In this document: piece by piece, positions 55,200-62,937 of the stretch | Layout: each line of letters opens with the position of its first letter | Numbering within the stretch: the first letter of the stretch is position 1 | Origin: Cupriavidus sp. P-10 | GTDB lineage: Bacteria > Pseudomonadota > Gammaproteobacteria > Burkholderiales > Burkholderiaceae | Length of the DNA: 64,000 nt | Direction: 5' to 3' | NCBI RefSeq assembly: GCF_003402535.2 | Contig: NZ_AP025172.1 | Span: 558,001-622,000 of the forward strand | Translations under genes and position numbers: made by a program | Notes under the pieces: generated by a model | Seen by the model: only the letters and a program-made list of their open reading frames with translations | What the model was told of the DNA's origin: nothing | Databases searched by the model: none

Positions 55200-56680
55200 G
55201 AACGAGTCCTCAGCTTCCGGCGAAGAGCACTAACTGCTATGAATTCGATGTCCGTTCTATTGCACTCCCGGCGCAAGATATCCAAATAGCCGGGGAAGCG
55301 CGACAGGGCCTGATCGTTGATAGCTATGTATTTCTTTGGGAATAGTTCCAAGCCCCCGACGTTTCGGTTCAGGGTGTCCGCAAGAAGGAAGGGACTGGCA
55401 TGGCTCTTGACATCGATCCCGATGGTCTCGTTATCCAGGCTGACGTCGCACTTATCCCGACCGGGATACAGTGTCGCCACGAGTCCCGGCGGATTCGCGG
55501 TGGCGGTGTCGTACAGAGCAATCTCGTCTTGGCCTGGGCCACACCAGTAAACGAGAATATGCGACTTCGCGACAAGGACATCTTGTACTGGCACCTGTCG
55601 AGCCGATCCACAGGGTACCGGTACGTCGAACGCGCCGCACTGACGTACCGCACAACACGCATGACCTTCGATCACTGAGTTGGCCATCGGCGCGCCGCAA
55701 GTTGCGCACCGTAGCAGGGCGCCATTTACGAGGTGGTGGGGCTGAACCGATTCGTAGCAGGACGCCATAAATGGCGCCGCCAGTTGCATGCTGGATGCAC
55801 TCAGAAATCGGCGTATCTCTGTGGGGGAGGAGATGGGATGTCGCGTGATGAATTCTCGTAGCTTGGAGTAGACGTCGCTTCCACGCATCCCGAACTGGTC
55901 GCAAGCCGAATTCAGTTGTGCAAACGCCTGCTGCTCATTCAGGTCGATCTCGGAACCTGACTGCCGTGCCAAGTCAATGCACTCGATCGTCGGAAGGCAA
56001 GTCCGCCCATCGAGCAAGCGAATTCCGTGAAATCGACAGTCCGGGCTGTCAAAGATCGGTATCCCCCACTCGCGGGCGCGCAAAGCGTGGCGACACTGTG
56101 CAACTAGGGTGTGGGCGCCATCAGATCGAACCAGCATGCCGAACATAACGTGCAAGCTAGCCAGCCGCAACATCGCTCCCCGCAGGGCCGGCGAGAGCGC
56201 TGGATCATGAACGAGCAAGCGACCAGAGCGCGCTCGCTGGAAATGGTCGACAAGGCCGACCGCCAGCAAGCATACGGCTTCGTGGGCAAGTCTCAAGGCG
56301 CGGGCGTGATCCACGGTGGAAATGCCTGGTTCAACGGTGTCGGCTGAACCAGGCCCGTTGTGTTCCATCAGCAGTCCAATCAGCTCAGCGGGGTCCAGCG
56401 ACTGCATGCGCTTTGCTGCGGACTTCCTGCTATGGCCCGACTGCACCAGCACGCAGGCGACAACCAACTGCACCAGGTGTGCCCACTGATACCGTTTGCG
56501 GATGGCCGGAGCTATTAGCCCTGCGGAGCGGTAGTCCACGACAACGGAGCGTGATGGCGTACGCAGCGTCTGACCTTGCCAGGGGAGAGTGCCGATCAGC
56601 CCTGAAGCGGTGGACGTCAACTCATCCAGGGATCCCTCCCAGGCTTTGTGACTTCCCAGCCGCAATAGCAATGCCGACAT
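55196..56680 (-). CDS. REase-like protein of the pPIWI-RE system
   Basis: A 494-residue protein, first gene of the operon. A helical N-terminal region (about 1-300) precedes a zinc ribbon (LRCATCGAPMANSVIEGHAC and CAVRQCG, about 325-355) and a C-terminal restriction-endonuclease fold. In the last, GRDKCDVSLDNETIGIDVKS supplies the PD-(D/E)xK-like residues Asp, Asp and Lys. A helical, zinc-ribbon and REase protein is the third partner described for pPIWI-RE loci, with a DinG helicase. It overlaps the helicase start by four bases (55196-55199). It probably cuts DNA at targets found by the other two proteins; that is inference. Confidence 0.75.
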   Translation of the reverse strand: MSALLLRLGSHKAWEGSLDELTSTASGLIGTLPWQGQTLRTPSRSVVVDYRSAGLIAPAIRKRYQWAHLVQLVVACVLVQSGHSRKSAAKRMQSLDPAELIGLLMEHNGPGSADTVEPGISTVDHARALRLAHEAVCLLAVGLVDHFQRARSGRLLVHDPALSPALRGAMLRLASLHVMFGMLVRSDGAHTLVAQCRHALRAREWGIPIFDSPDCRFHGIRLLDGRTCLPTIECIDLARQSGSEIDLNEQQAFAQLNSACDQFGMRGSDVYSKLREFITRHPISSPTEIRRFLSASSMQLAAPFMASCYESVQPHHLVNGALLRCATCGAPMANSVIEGHACCAVRQCGAFDVPVPCGSARQVPVQDVLVAKSHILVYWCGPGQDEIALYDTATANPPGLVATLYPGRDKCDVSLDNETIGIDVKSHASPFLLADTLNRNVGGLELFPKKYIAINDQALSRFPGYLDILRRECNRTDIEFIAVSALRRKLRTRS

Positions 56681-56741
56681 CAGAACGTCTCCCGGAGGTC
56701 GTCAGAATCGACGTTCTAATATCCTAGTCGAGCCTTGCTTT

Positions 56742-56809
56742 CGACACAAATGCCAAAGGGATCCCGGAAATCCCGGGGGGCGGGCTGCGCACGGCACGGC
56801 GACACAAAA
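56742..56809. repeat. CGACACAAA direct repeat pair
   Basis: CGACACAAATGCC begins at 56742 and CGACACAAAATATGCC at 56800. Two related motifs in the divergent spacer could be transposase binding sites near a transposon end, or regulatory sites. Positions are within a base or two. Confidence 0.35.
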
Positions 56810-56889
56810 TATGCCTTATTCAGCGCCTTCGGGTGCGTGTAGCCTTAAAAAATACCCAGAAGACTGCTTGTGTAGGCACGAATTAATGC

Positions 56890-56909
56890 TATTCGATGAT
56901 TATCGAATA
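56890..56909. promoter_or_regulatory. AT-rich palindrome in divergent spacer
   Basis: TATTCGAT (56890-56897) and ATCGAATA (56902-56909) are a perfect inverted repeat around GATT. A wider pair, AGGCACG and CGTGCCT (near 56874 and 56930), encloses it. It lies between the pPIWI-RE operon and the tni operon and is a plausible repressor site. Confidence 0.4.
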
Positions 56910-57037
56910 ATAAAATAATGATTTATTTGCGTGCCTGGACAGAAAGTCAAGCATCGCCTCCCGTTAAGTAACTAATAATCATCTCGGATGGGTTCTGGTA
57001 AATCCGATAGTGCTTGCGTATTTTCGGGGAGGCAGCT

Positions 57038-57097
57038 ATGACAAATATGATCACGATTTGCTCGTGGTCAAGACGCAACAAGGCGCGAGATCAGTAA
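57038..57097 (+). CDS. Putative 19-aa leader peptide
   Basis: ATG 57038 follows the strong ribosome binding site GGGGAGG (57026-57032). It encodes MTNMITICSWSRRNKARDQ and stops at TAA 57095. The last five codons form the left arm of the hairpin at 57082-57113, and the stop is in its loop. A ribosome on this frame would block the hairpin, as in attenuation or ribosome-mediated control. No paralogue was checked. Confidence 0.4.
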   Translation: MTNMITICSWSRRNKARDQ

Positions 57098-57113
57098 CGG
57101 CTGATCTCGCGCC
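57082..57113 (+). terminator. Strong hairpin, possible attenuator
   Basis: GGCGCGAGATCAG (57082-57094) pairs perfectly with CTGATCTCGCGCC (57101-57113) around a TAACGG loop. The 13-base GC-rich stem lies 195 bases upstream of the TnsA-like gene. It is followed by AAATTTG rather than a U-run, so it may be an attenuator or a translation-control structure rather than a simple terminator. Confidence 0.5.
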
Positions 57114-57138
57114 AAATTTGAAATCATCGACCCGATGA

Positions 57139-57273
57139 ATGGGAGCATTATCGCCTGAAAAAATCCTGGCCAGTGCCTTTCGCGCGCTTGCCCGAAATTT
57201 CTCCAAGTCTGGATTGACTCTGGTTCATTTTTGCCAGGAAGTCAAGGGGGATCTTTGTTTGCCGCCGCGTTAA
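57139..57273 (+). CDS. Possible small protein (44 aa)
   Basis: Frame from ATG 57139 encoding MGALSPEKILASAFRALARN and on to LCLPPR. It looks amphipathic-helical. An in-frame stop directly precedes the ATG and no good ribosome binding site is visible. It lies between the hairpin and the TnsA-like gene. Family unknown. Confidence 0.25.
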   Translation: MGALSPEKILASAFRALARNFSKSGLTLVHFCQEVKGDLCLPPR

Positions 57274-57307
57274 GCCTGGTCTCATCCCTCAAATCTGAGG
57301 AGCTGCG

Positions 57308-57937
57308 ATGAAACACGAGGCACATGCGGTAGTTATGCCGCGAACGATCGCTGCGCGGCATTATGTTGATTTGCCTGGACGAGGCTTGCGCAATCTGTAC
57401 GTCTTTGAGTCTCCCAAGAACGACAAACGGTTGGCGGTATTTGGGCAAGTTTGCTTCTGGCACCTCATGCTGGCGGAGGGGAACCCTGAGATTTGCCGGT
57501 ATCTCTTGTGCTCAGATCTTGCCGCCGATGTTTCCGCTTCCAACGCCGTGGACGTCCATTATATGGATGAAACCGTTGAGCGCTGGTATTTCAGCAGGCG
57601 TGGCTTGGCAAAGGAAGATCAATGCCCCTATCCTATCATTGTTAAGACCGAAGCACAAATTCGTGCTGCCGGGCTACTCCCGCATAATTGGCGATTCCTC
57701 TGTGCAGCACGTACCCGTGCTTATGGCAAGTACGCAGGCAAAGAACTGTTAGTGCTCAGGGGACTCTTTGAGAACCGCCATACCGTTGCGCTGAGCGAAG
57801 TTCTTGCTCAACCAGGCATAGATGTTGCCATTATGCTCGCTGCCGTTGCACATCAACTGGCGGTAGGCGCTTTGCGCACCGAACTCAAGAAGCAATTGTT
57901 TTCACGTCATTCCTTGATAGCGAGGATCGAAAAATGA
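57308..57937 (+). CDS. TnsA-like protein of a Tn7-like transposon
   Basis: A 209-residue protein, first of four overlapping transposition genes. Position and overall plan recall TnsA: an early ES segment (YVFESPKNDKRLAVFGQVCF), a middle strand region (VDVHYMDETVERWYFSRRG) and a helical C-terminus (MLAAVAHQLAVGALRTELKK) like the TnsC-contact end. The ExK signature expected of the TnsA endonuclease is not visible: RWYFSRRG stands where an acidic residue-x-Lys would be. It may therefore be catalytically dead or a structural partner. It overlaps tniA by four bases. AGGAGCTGCG precedes the start. Confidence 0.5.
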   Translation: MKHEAHAVVMPRTIAARHYVDLPGRGLRNLYVFESPKNDKRLAVFGQVCFWHLMLAEGNPEICRYLLCSDLAADVSASNAVDVHYMDETVERWYFSRRGLAKEDQCPYPIIVKTEAQIRAAGLLPHNWRFLCAARTRAYGKYAGKELLVLRGLFENRHTVALSEVLAQPGIDVAIMLAAVAHQLAVGALRTELKKQLFSRHSLIARIEK

Positions 57938-59895
57938 AAACAGGTGCGAGACGTTCCTTGATTCCTGCGGCATTGCAGGATATTGAAGCTTGGCCAGATA
58001 TCGATGTGTCTCAACTCGATGAAAATGGGCGTCGTGGAGTAGCGCGCAAAAAAGAAGCAATCGCCCTCTACATGGCAGGATACAGTTTCCGAGACATTGC
58101 AGCACAAACGCTGATCTCAGATGATAATTTACGTCGCATCATCAAACGTTGCCTCGTCGTCGCTCCGGATAGGCGGATCTTTGGTTTTCGTGCGCTTCAT
58201 CCCGGGCTTCACGTGGTGGCATACACGCGCACTAAACCGGTGGTGAGTAATTTCGTATTGGGCACAAGTTGCTCAAGCGGATTCGCTGGTGCACTCGGGC
58301 AGCTGTTTCTCCGGTTTCCCTGGCTACGTAAGCGAGTCGAAAAACAGTTTCTGGGTCAGAATGATGATGGCGAGTATGTCGAGGCCAGGAAGTCAATTGC
58401 CAACATTCACAAGGAGTTCTTTGAGGAATTGAAAGGACAGCTCAAGCCGGGTGAGTGGCCGTTGAATACGGAGAATCACGGATACTCTGCGCTGCAGAAA
58501 TATTTGCACTCGCTGTTGAAAACCAGTCCTACCGCATACATCCGGGAGCGCAGTGGGGAGGACGCCGCGTGGCGCTTGAGGATCGGGAGAGGGCATCCAC
58601 GCTTGATCCAAGCGTGGATGCCATTTTCGATCTTGGAATTAGATTATGTCCGGCAGGATGCGCCCGGGTACATCGAGTTCGAGGACCGCTATGGCCACCT
58701 ACATAGATTGCTTGTCGCTCGTTGGTATGTCGGGTTGTTGGCCGACGAGTGCAGTGGGGGCATAGGCGGCTATCACGTCGCTTATGAGGCCGAGCCGTCG
58801 TCCGATACGGCCCTCCAGACTGTCCTTAGTTCGTTGATGTCGGCAGCACAGGACGACGACGCACCACTGATGCGCGATGTTGTACCTGAACAGGCTTCGC
58901 TCCTGTCGAATCTGATTCCCCTATGCGCCCGCCAGGGGTGTTGCCTACTTAAAGTCGACAATGGGTGGGCGAACGTTGCCAATGACTTTGTGAACAATGT
59001 CATCGATGTACTGGGTTGCGCTGTCGAGTTCGGCGTCCCACGTGCCTGGTGGCTTCGCCCCTTCATTGAACGACTCAATGGAAAGCTCGCTGAACGGGGC
59101 CTCCATCGACTTCGGTGTACCTATGGCAGTGGGCCGCATGACCCGCGGCGCCGCGAGCCAGAGAAGGAGGCAGCACGGTACACGCTGCGTGACAGGGATC
59201 TTACGGCAATCCTCGATGCCGTCATCGCAGAACATAACACGGTATTTACGCCGGAAAAACTCTTCCGAAGCACGATTCGCGACACCTTGGAAGGCTTTGC
59301 GATGCGGCCGGAACTCGATTGGGTACCACAGCCTTTGCCAAACGCGAGCGAGCCAGAATTACGACTACTGATGCATAAGGTGGTGGCCAGTGTCCGTGGT
59401 TCAGTGAAGAAGGGCATGCGGCCCTACGTTCAATTTGATCGATGCCGCTATACAAATGAGCGACTTTCCTCTGACTTCACACTGATTGGACAGAAAGTGG
59501 AGCTTCAAGTCCAGCGGATGGACATTCGCAAAGCATGGGCCGTCGTCCTCAGTACTGGGCAGGACCTCGGGCAATTAAATCCGGACGCCCGCTGGGCTGA
59601 CTGGAAGTACTCGATTCTGGCTCGCCGGGTCATGAATCGTAAAGCCTTAGCGAGTCCGGCCGAACGAGACCCTCAGACTGTGCATGAAACTATTAGGGCG
59701 AGGCGTCAAGCACTCATCGACCAGAAGCCAAAAAAACGAAGCAAACGCGAAGCTTTGGAAATCGCAAAACTACAGCAGCAGATCGCGTACGACCCAGCGG
59801 AGAAGCCAACCACGTCATCTGCTGAGCGCGGCAGCAGGGAACCACGGGGGGTATTCACGGCATTCCGCAATACGAGGAGAGATGATGATGTCTGA
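57934..59895 (+). CDS. tniA: TniA/TnsB-type DDE transposase
   Basis: A 653-residue retroviral-integrase-type transposase of Tn5053/Tn7-like elements. N-terminal helix-turn-helix (AIALYMAGYSFRDIAAQTLI) and DNA-binding domains; catalytic core with LELDYVRQDAPG (Asp), LLKVDNGWANVAND (Asp) and WLRPFIERLNGKLAERG (Glu, 35 residues on, as usual); a C-terminal beta-barrel with YTNERLSSDFTLIGQKVELQ; and a basic tail. It performs strand transfer at the element ends. The sequence is intact. It overlaps genes on both sides. Confidence 0.88.
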   Translation: MKTGARRSLIPAALQDIEAWPDIDVSQLDENGRRGVARKKEAIALYMAGYSFRDIAAQTLISDDNLRRIIKRCLVVAPDRRIFGFRALHPGLHVVAYTRTKPVVSNFVLGTSCSSGFAGALGQLFLRFPWLRKRVEKQFLGQNDDGEYVEARKSIANIHKEFFEELKGQLKPGEWPLNTENHGYSALQKYLHSLLKTSPTAYIRERSGEDAAWRLRIGRGHPRLIQAWMPFSILELDYVRQDAPGYIEFEDRYGHLHRLLVARWYVGLLADECSGGIGGYHVAYEAEPSSDTALQTVLSSLMSAAQDDDAPLMRDVVPEQASLLSNLIPLCARQGCCLLKVDNGWANVANDFVNNVIDVLGCAVEFGVPRAWWLRPFIERLNGKLAERGLHRLRCTYGSGPHDPRRREPEKEAARYTLRDRDLTAILDAVIAEHNTVFTPEKLFRSTIRDTLEGFAMRPELDWVPQPLPNASEPELRLLMHKVVASVRGSVKKGMRPYVQFDRCRYTNERLSSDFTLIGQKVELQVQRMDIRKAWAVVLSTGQDLGQLNPDARWADWKYSILARRVMNRKALASPAERDPQTVHETIRARRQALIDQKPKKRSKREALEIAKLQQQIAYDPAEKPTTSSAERGSREPRGVFTAFRNTRRDDDV

Positions 59896-60877
59896 AACAA
59901 ATGCCGATGGTTTCCGCAGCCCTCTGCAAACCGGTACACATCCGCTTCTTGCGCATGAGACCAATAGTCCCCTGTGGACGCCACCAATAATACACGCGTA
60001 TGCCGCATGCAAGCTATGTATATTGCAGCGTCGTAGTTTCTACATCTCAGAGGTAAGGGGAGAAGGCAAAACGTCATTTCTCCGAGCGTTGCGTGAACAG
60101 TTGGCGAACGATTTTGAGAACAATTTTGCAATACTTTCCTATTCCGCGGCAAACAGACACGCAAGTTCGATTCGTGCATATTTTATCGAATTCCTGCGAT
60201 CCGTAGATCATCCTACCCTAACCGGAGAGACCGCTAGGCTCAAAGCGCGAGTGGGCGATACGTTGGTGGTGTTGGCTAGCATGACGCTGTGGAAAATGGT
60301 GGTCTTGCTTCTCGACGAAGCTCAGGCATTTCTACCTGAGGACTTTGGATTTTTAAAAGACATACAAAATGAACTCGAAAAAAAGGGGTTATCGCTCACC
60401 GTAGTGACCTGTGGTGAGGAACCTTTTATGAAGAATATGCTGACAACCATGATAGAGAAAGGACCTGCCGGTGCGTGTGCCGATAGGTTCGGTCTTCATA
60501 GAGTGCGACTGCGAGGCTACGACAAAGATTCCCTGAGAGTTGTGCTTCGCGCTGTCGATTCCAAGATCTGGCCACCGGGCTCCGAATGCACGTGGACTCA
60601 ATATTTTTTCCCAAACGCGTTTTCAGACGGATTTCGGTTCCAGAATCATGTGGACGACCTCTGGGCAGCATTTACGGAGTTTGGTCAAATTCGAAAGAAG
60701 AAAATAGAGGACGAAAATGGCTATAAATTTGAGGAATACCTGCTAAGTCGTCGAATTTTCGAAGCGCTGCCATATTTGGCTGTTCGCGTGACGGACGACG
60801 ACTTTGACCGGGGGTGCTTGAAAAAGAAATTTTGGACCTGGGCGGCAGCGCACGCTGCCGGTAAGTTAGACGACTAG
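59888..60877 (+). CDS. tniB: TniB/TnsC-type AAA ATPase
   Basis: A 329-residue AAA+ regulator of transposition. Walker A is SEVRGEGKTSFL near residue 60, Walker B MVVLLLDEAQAFLPED near residue 145, and a sensor segment LSLTVVTCGEEPF. It links target choice by TniQ to the transposase. Three ATGs overlap the end of tniA; ATG 59888 has the best spacing from GAGGAGA. The region is visibly more A+T-rich than the catabolic genes, consistent with foreign origin. Confidence 0.85.
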   Translation: MSETNADGFRSPLQTGTHPLLAHETNSPLWTPPIIHAYAACKLCILQRRSFYISEVRGEGKTSFLRALREQLANDFENNFAILSYSAANRHASSIRAYFIEFLRSVDHPTLTGETARLKARVGDTLVVLASMTLWKMVVLLLDEAQAFLPEDFGFLKDIQNELEKKGLSLTVVTCGEEPFMKNMLTTMIEKGPAGACADRFGLHRVRLRGYDKDSLRVVLRAVDSKIWPPGSECTWTQYFFPNAFSDGFRFQNHVDDLWAAFTEFGQIRKKKIEDENGYKFEEYLLSRRIFEALPYLAVRVTDDDFDRGCLKKKFWTWAAAHAAGKLDD

Positions 60878-60880
60878 CAA

Positions 60881-62209
60881 ATGGTGGTCCGTATGGTTAT
60901 GGTAGCGACCGGCCAAGGCAAGCGGCTGCTGGCTTGGACAGGCGTCCAATGGGGCCCGCTTCCATTTGAGTCGACCCTGTCTGTATTGATGCGATGGGTT
61001 CAGCTAAATGACCTAAGCGAGGGCGACCTAAGACGCCTGCATGTCAAACGTTACTGGAGCACAAGGCAGCAATCTTACTTCGAAGCGTCCGATGCATTAG
61101 CAGCAGCCCTGGAGACTGCTGCGGTCATACTGCAGCGCCCGGTTGAGGAGGCGAGCACCATGACTGGGCGTGCGGCCGGCCTCTTGAGCGCTTTGTTCTC
61201 GCCGACGCTGAGGATATGTCCGCTGTGTTTAGAATCCGGATACCACAGCTTTTGGTTTCAATGCGTTGCGCTTCCATTGTGCCCTGTCCATGCGGTACCG
61301 CTAACTTCCCGTTGTCAGGCCTGTGGGTGCCCATTACCTCCCGTGGTTGACGCATGCAGTTCGTGGAAGCCGTATCAGTGCAAGTATTGTCTATCGTGGA
61401 TTTCAGGCGCGGAGTTTTTCCCGGCAATGCATCATGAATTCCGAGGACATGCACGAGAACTTCACCGAAGGTTTGACAACCTAATGGCTTGGACAGACCG
61501 TCTGCATATGGCTCATGCTGAGGTTGGGTCTGCCTATGCTGTGGTACGTCAGTACTGGCAATGGCGTGGAACGCTTGCCTACGCGTTATGCGCTCGTCTT
61601 GCACCAGTCCTACCTCAAAGCCTGGAGAGTTCGAAGCACTCTGTATCGATACTCAGTTGGTGTTTGCGTCGAGATCGAACGCTATTGTTTTACGGTCGAC
61701 ATCGGAAAGAAGAGCGACATTACGTCGATCTCGTGTATCGCGCCACGCTACGCATGCTGGCGAAATGGCTGTTGTCACGATTGGTACGGTTCCCGGAGCG
61801 ACAATGTTCGAGAGTGTGGACCGACGGTGTTCGATTGAGACTACGATCGCTAGATCGTCACGTTGCAGCCCTTCACATTCTTCGATATTTTTTTGACGAC
61901 GGGGTGGCTTTGTGTCGGTACGCATTGACAGACGATCTTCGGCATGTCTACGCGGGAAAGGAGGTGCAATATTTGCTCCGTTGCTGCCTCACCCGCTTGT
62001 CCGTGCGCGCTGTGATGCTCTGCCTCTATGCCACCGCCCTCAAAATCCTTGGACGTGGAAGGCCATTATTTTGGGATCGTGTTCTGGTTGAACTCCTAGA
62101 AAATTCGGCGGTGGCTAGTTTCGGGGATGAAGCGTGTTGCCGGGGCTTCATCGCCTTCGAGAGTGTGGTGGGGATGCCGTTAAGTCCGTTTCAACGAGCG
62201 CTGTCGTAA
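60881..62209 (+). CDS. tniQ: TniQ/TnsD-family target-selection protein
   Basis: A 442-residue TniQ-domain protein. The N-terminal domain is followed by paired zinc knuckles: RICPLCLESGYHSFWFQCVA, LPLCPVHAVPLTSRCQACGC and PYQCKYCLSWISGAEFF. A long Arg-rich helical C-terminus (TLRMLAKWLLSRLVRFPERQ) could bind a specific attachment site, as TnsD does. The gene begins three bases after tniB. Its length, above short TniQ of Tn5053, suggests a site-specific insertion habit. Confidence 0.85.
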   Translation: MVVRMVMVATGQGKRLLAWTGVQWGPLPFESTLSVLMRWVQLNDLSEGDLRRLHVKRYWSTRQQSYFEASDALAAALETAAVILQRPVEEASTMTGRAAGLLSALFSPTLRICPLCLESGYHSFWFQCVALPLCPVHAVPLTSRCQACGCPLPPVVDACSSWKPYQCKYCLSWISGAEFFPAMHHEFRGHARELHRRFDNLMAWTDRLHMAHAEVGSAYAVVRQYWQWRGTLAYALCARLAPVLPQSLESSKHSVSILSWCLRRDRTLLFYGRHRKEERHYVDLVYRATLRMLAKWLLSRLVRFPERQCSRVWTDGVRLRLRSLDRHVAALHILRYFFDDGVALCRYALTDDLRHVYAGKEVQYLLRCCLTRLSVRAVMLCLYATALKILGRGRPLFWDRVLVELLENSAVASFGDEACCRGFIAFESVVGMPLSPFQRALS

Positions 62210-62937
62210 CAAAGAAGAATGCAACGCACCCACGAAGACGACATAGAGACCCACGTCATATTTATGATGCATCTCCGGCGCCGGCGCCGGGCTCCGAGAT
62301 GACTTTTCCGCTCGCTGTGGAGCGCTGTTGCGCCCTGGGTCAACAGCGAGACGTTGGTCGGCGGGCGTTTCTGACTGACTGCCAACTGACTGCCAACTGC
62401 CTGCCAACTGCCTGCCAACTGCCTGCCAACTGCCTGCAACGTTGGGGCGCATTGTTGCGGCGCCTTCTATACGGTGTAGGAAGCGCTCGGCTACCAGAGT
62501 CTCTGGAAATGGGTCACCGCCACAGGCGCGTGAGGGGAGGGCGCTTGGGTAGCAACTGCATTGCATCGCTCTCTATTCTGGCTTGGTCACTTGTGGGGAC
62601 AATCTGCGGGCCCGCTTCTTGCTGGTAGCCCAAGATACCCTGCGGGCGTCGCGACGCAGAAGGGCTTGGTGCGTCCACGCCGGCAATTTTCGAGTTCGAC
62701 CCACTCAAGGGTCAACCGGGTCCGCGCAACGACTTTTCAGGCGACCAATCTTCCTTGCTTGGTAGTCGCGTGTGTTACCTATCGCGAGGGCGAAGGAGCG
62801 CTAGGGAACGCTGAGCGCCCACTGCTGTGTTGTTGCGTCGCGCTACCAGAATAGCAAACGTGTTTAATGGGAAAGCATATATTTCAAGGATAACCGATCG
62901 TTGAGGCAAGAACTATCTCGAACAAAGGACGTGAACA
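62210..62937. other. 730-base stretch between tniQ and the metal ATPase
   Basis: No gene I can support. It contains the tandem repeat at 62374-62438. Overlapping ORFs are products of that repeat or lack motifs. A metal-responsive promoter would be expected near 62850-62930, but I cannot place one. Confidence 0.45.
62374..62438 (+). repeat. 11-base tandem repeat (six units)
   Basis: Unit ACTG(A/C)CTGCCA. Units start at 62374, 62385, 62396, 62407, 62418 and 62429; the first two carry A and the rest C at position 5, and the last unit lacks one C. It is downstream of tniQ, where transposase-binding or accessory-protein sites may lie, but it may also be simple slippage. Confidence 0.9.

Noticed and set aside
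62374..62438. Iteron-type plasmid replication origin
   Set aside because: Repeat units are too short and no replication initiator gene is near; a simple tandem array is the safer reading.
62180..62566. Minus-strand ORF with a repeated GSWQAVGRQLA peptide
   Set aside because: The peptide repeat is only the translation of the 11-base DNA tandem repeat; no other sign of a gene.
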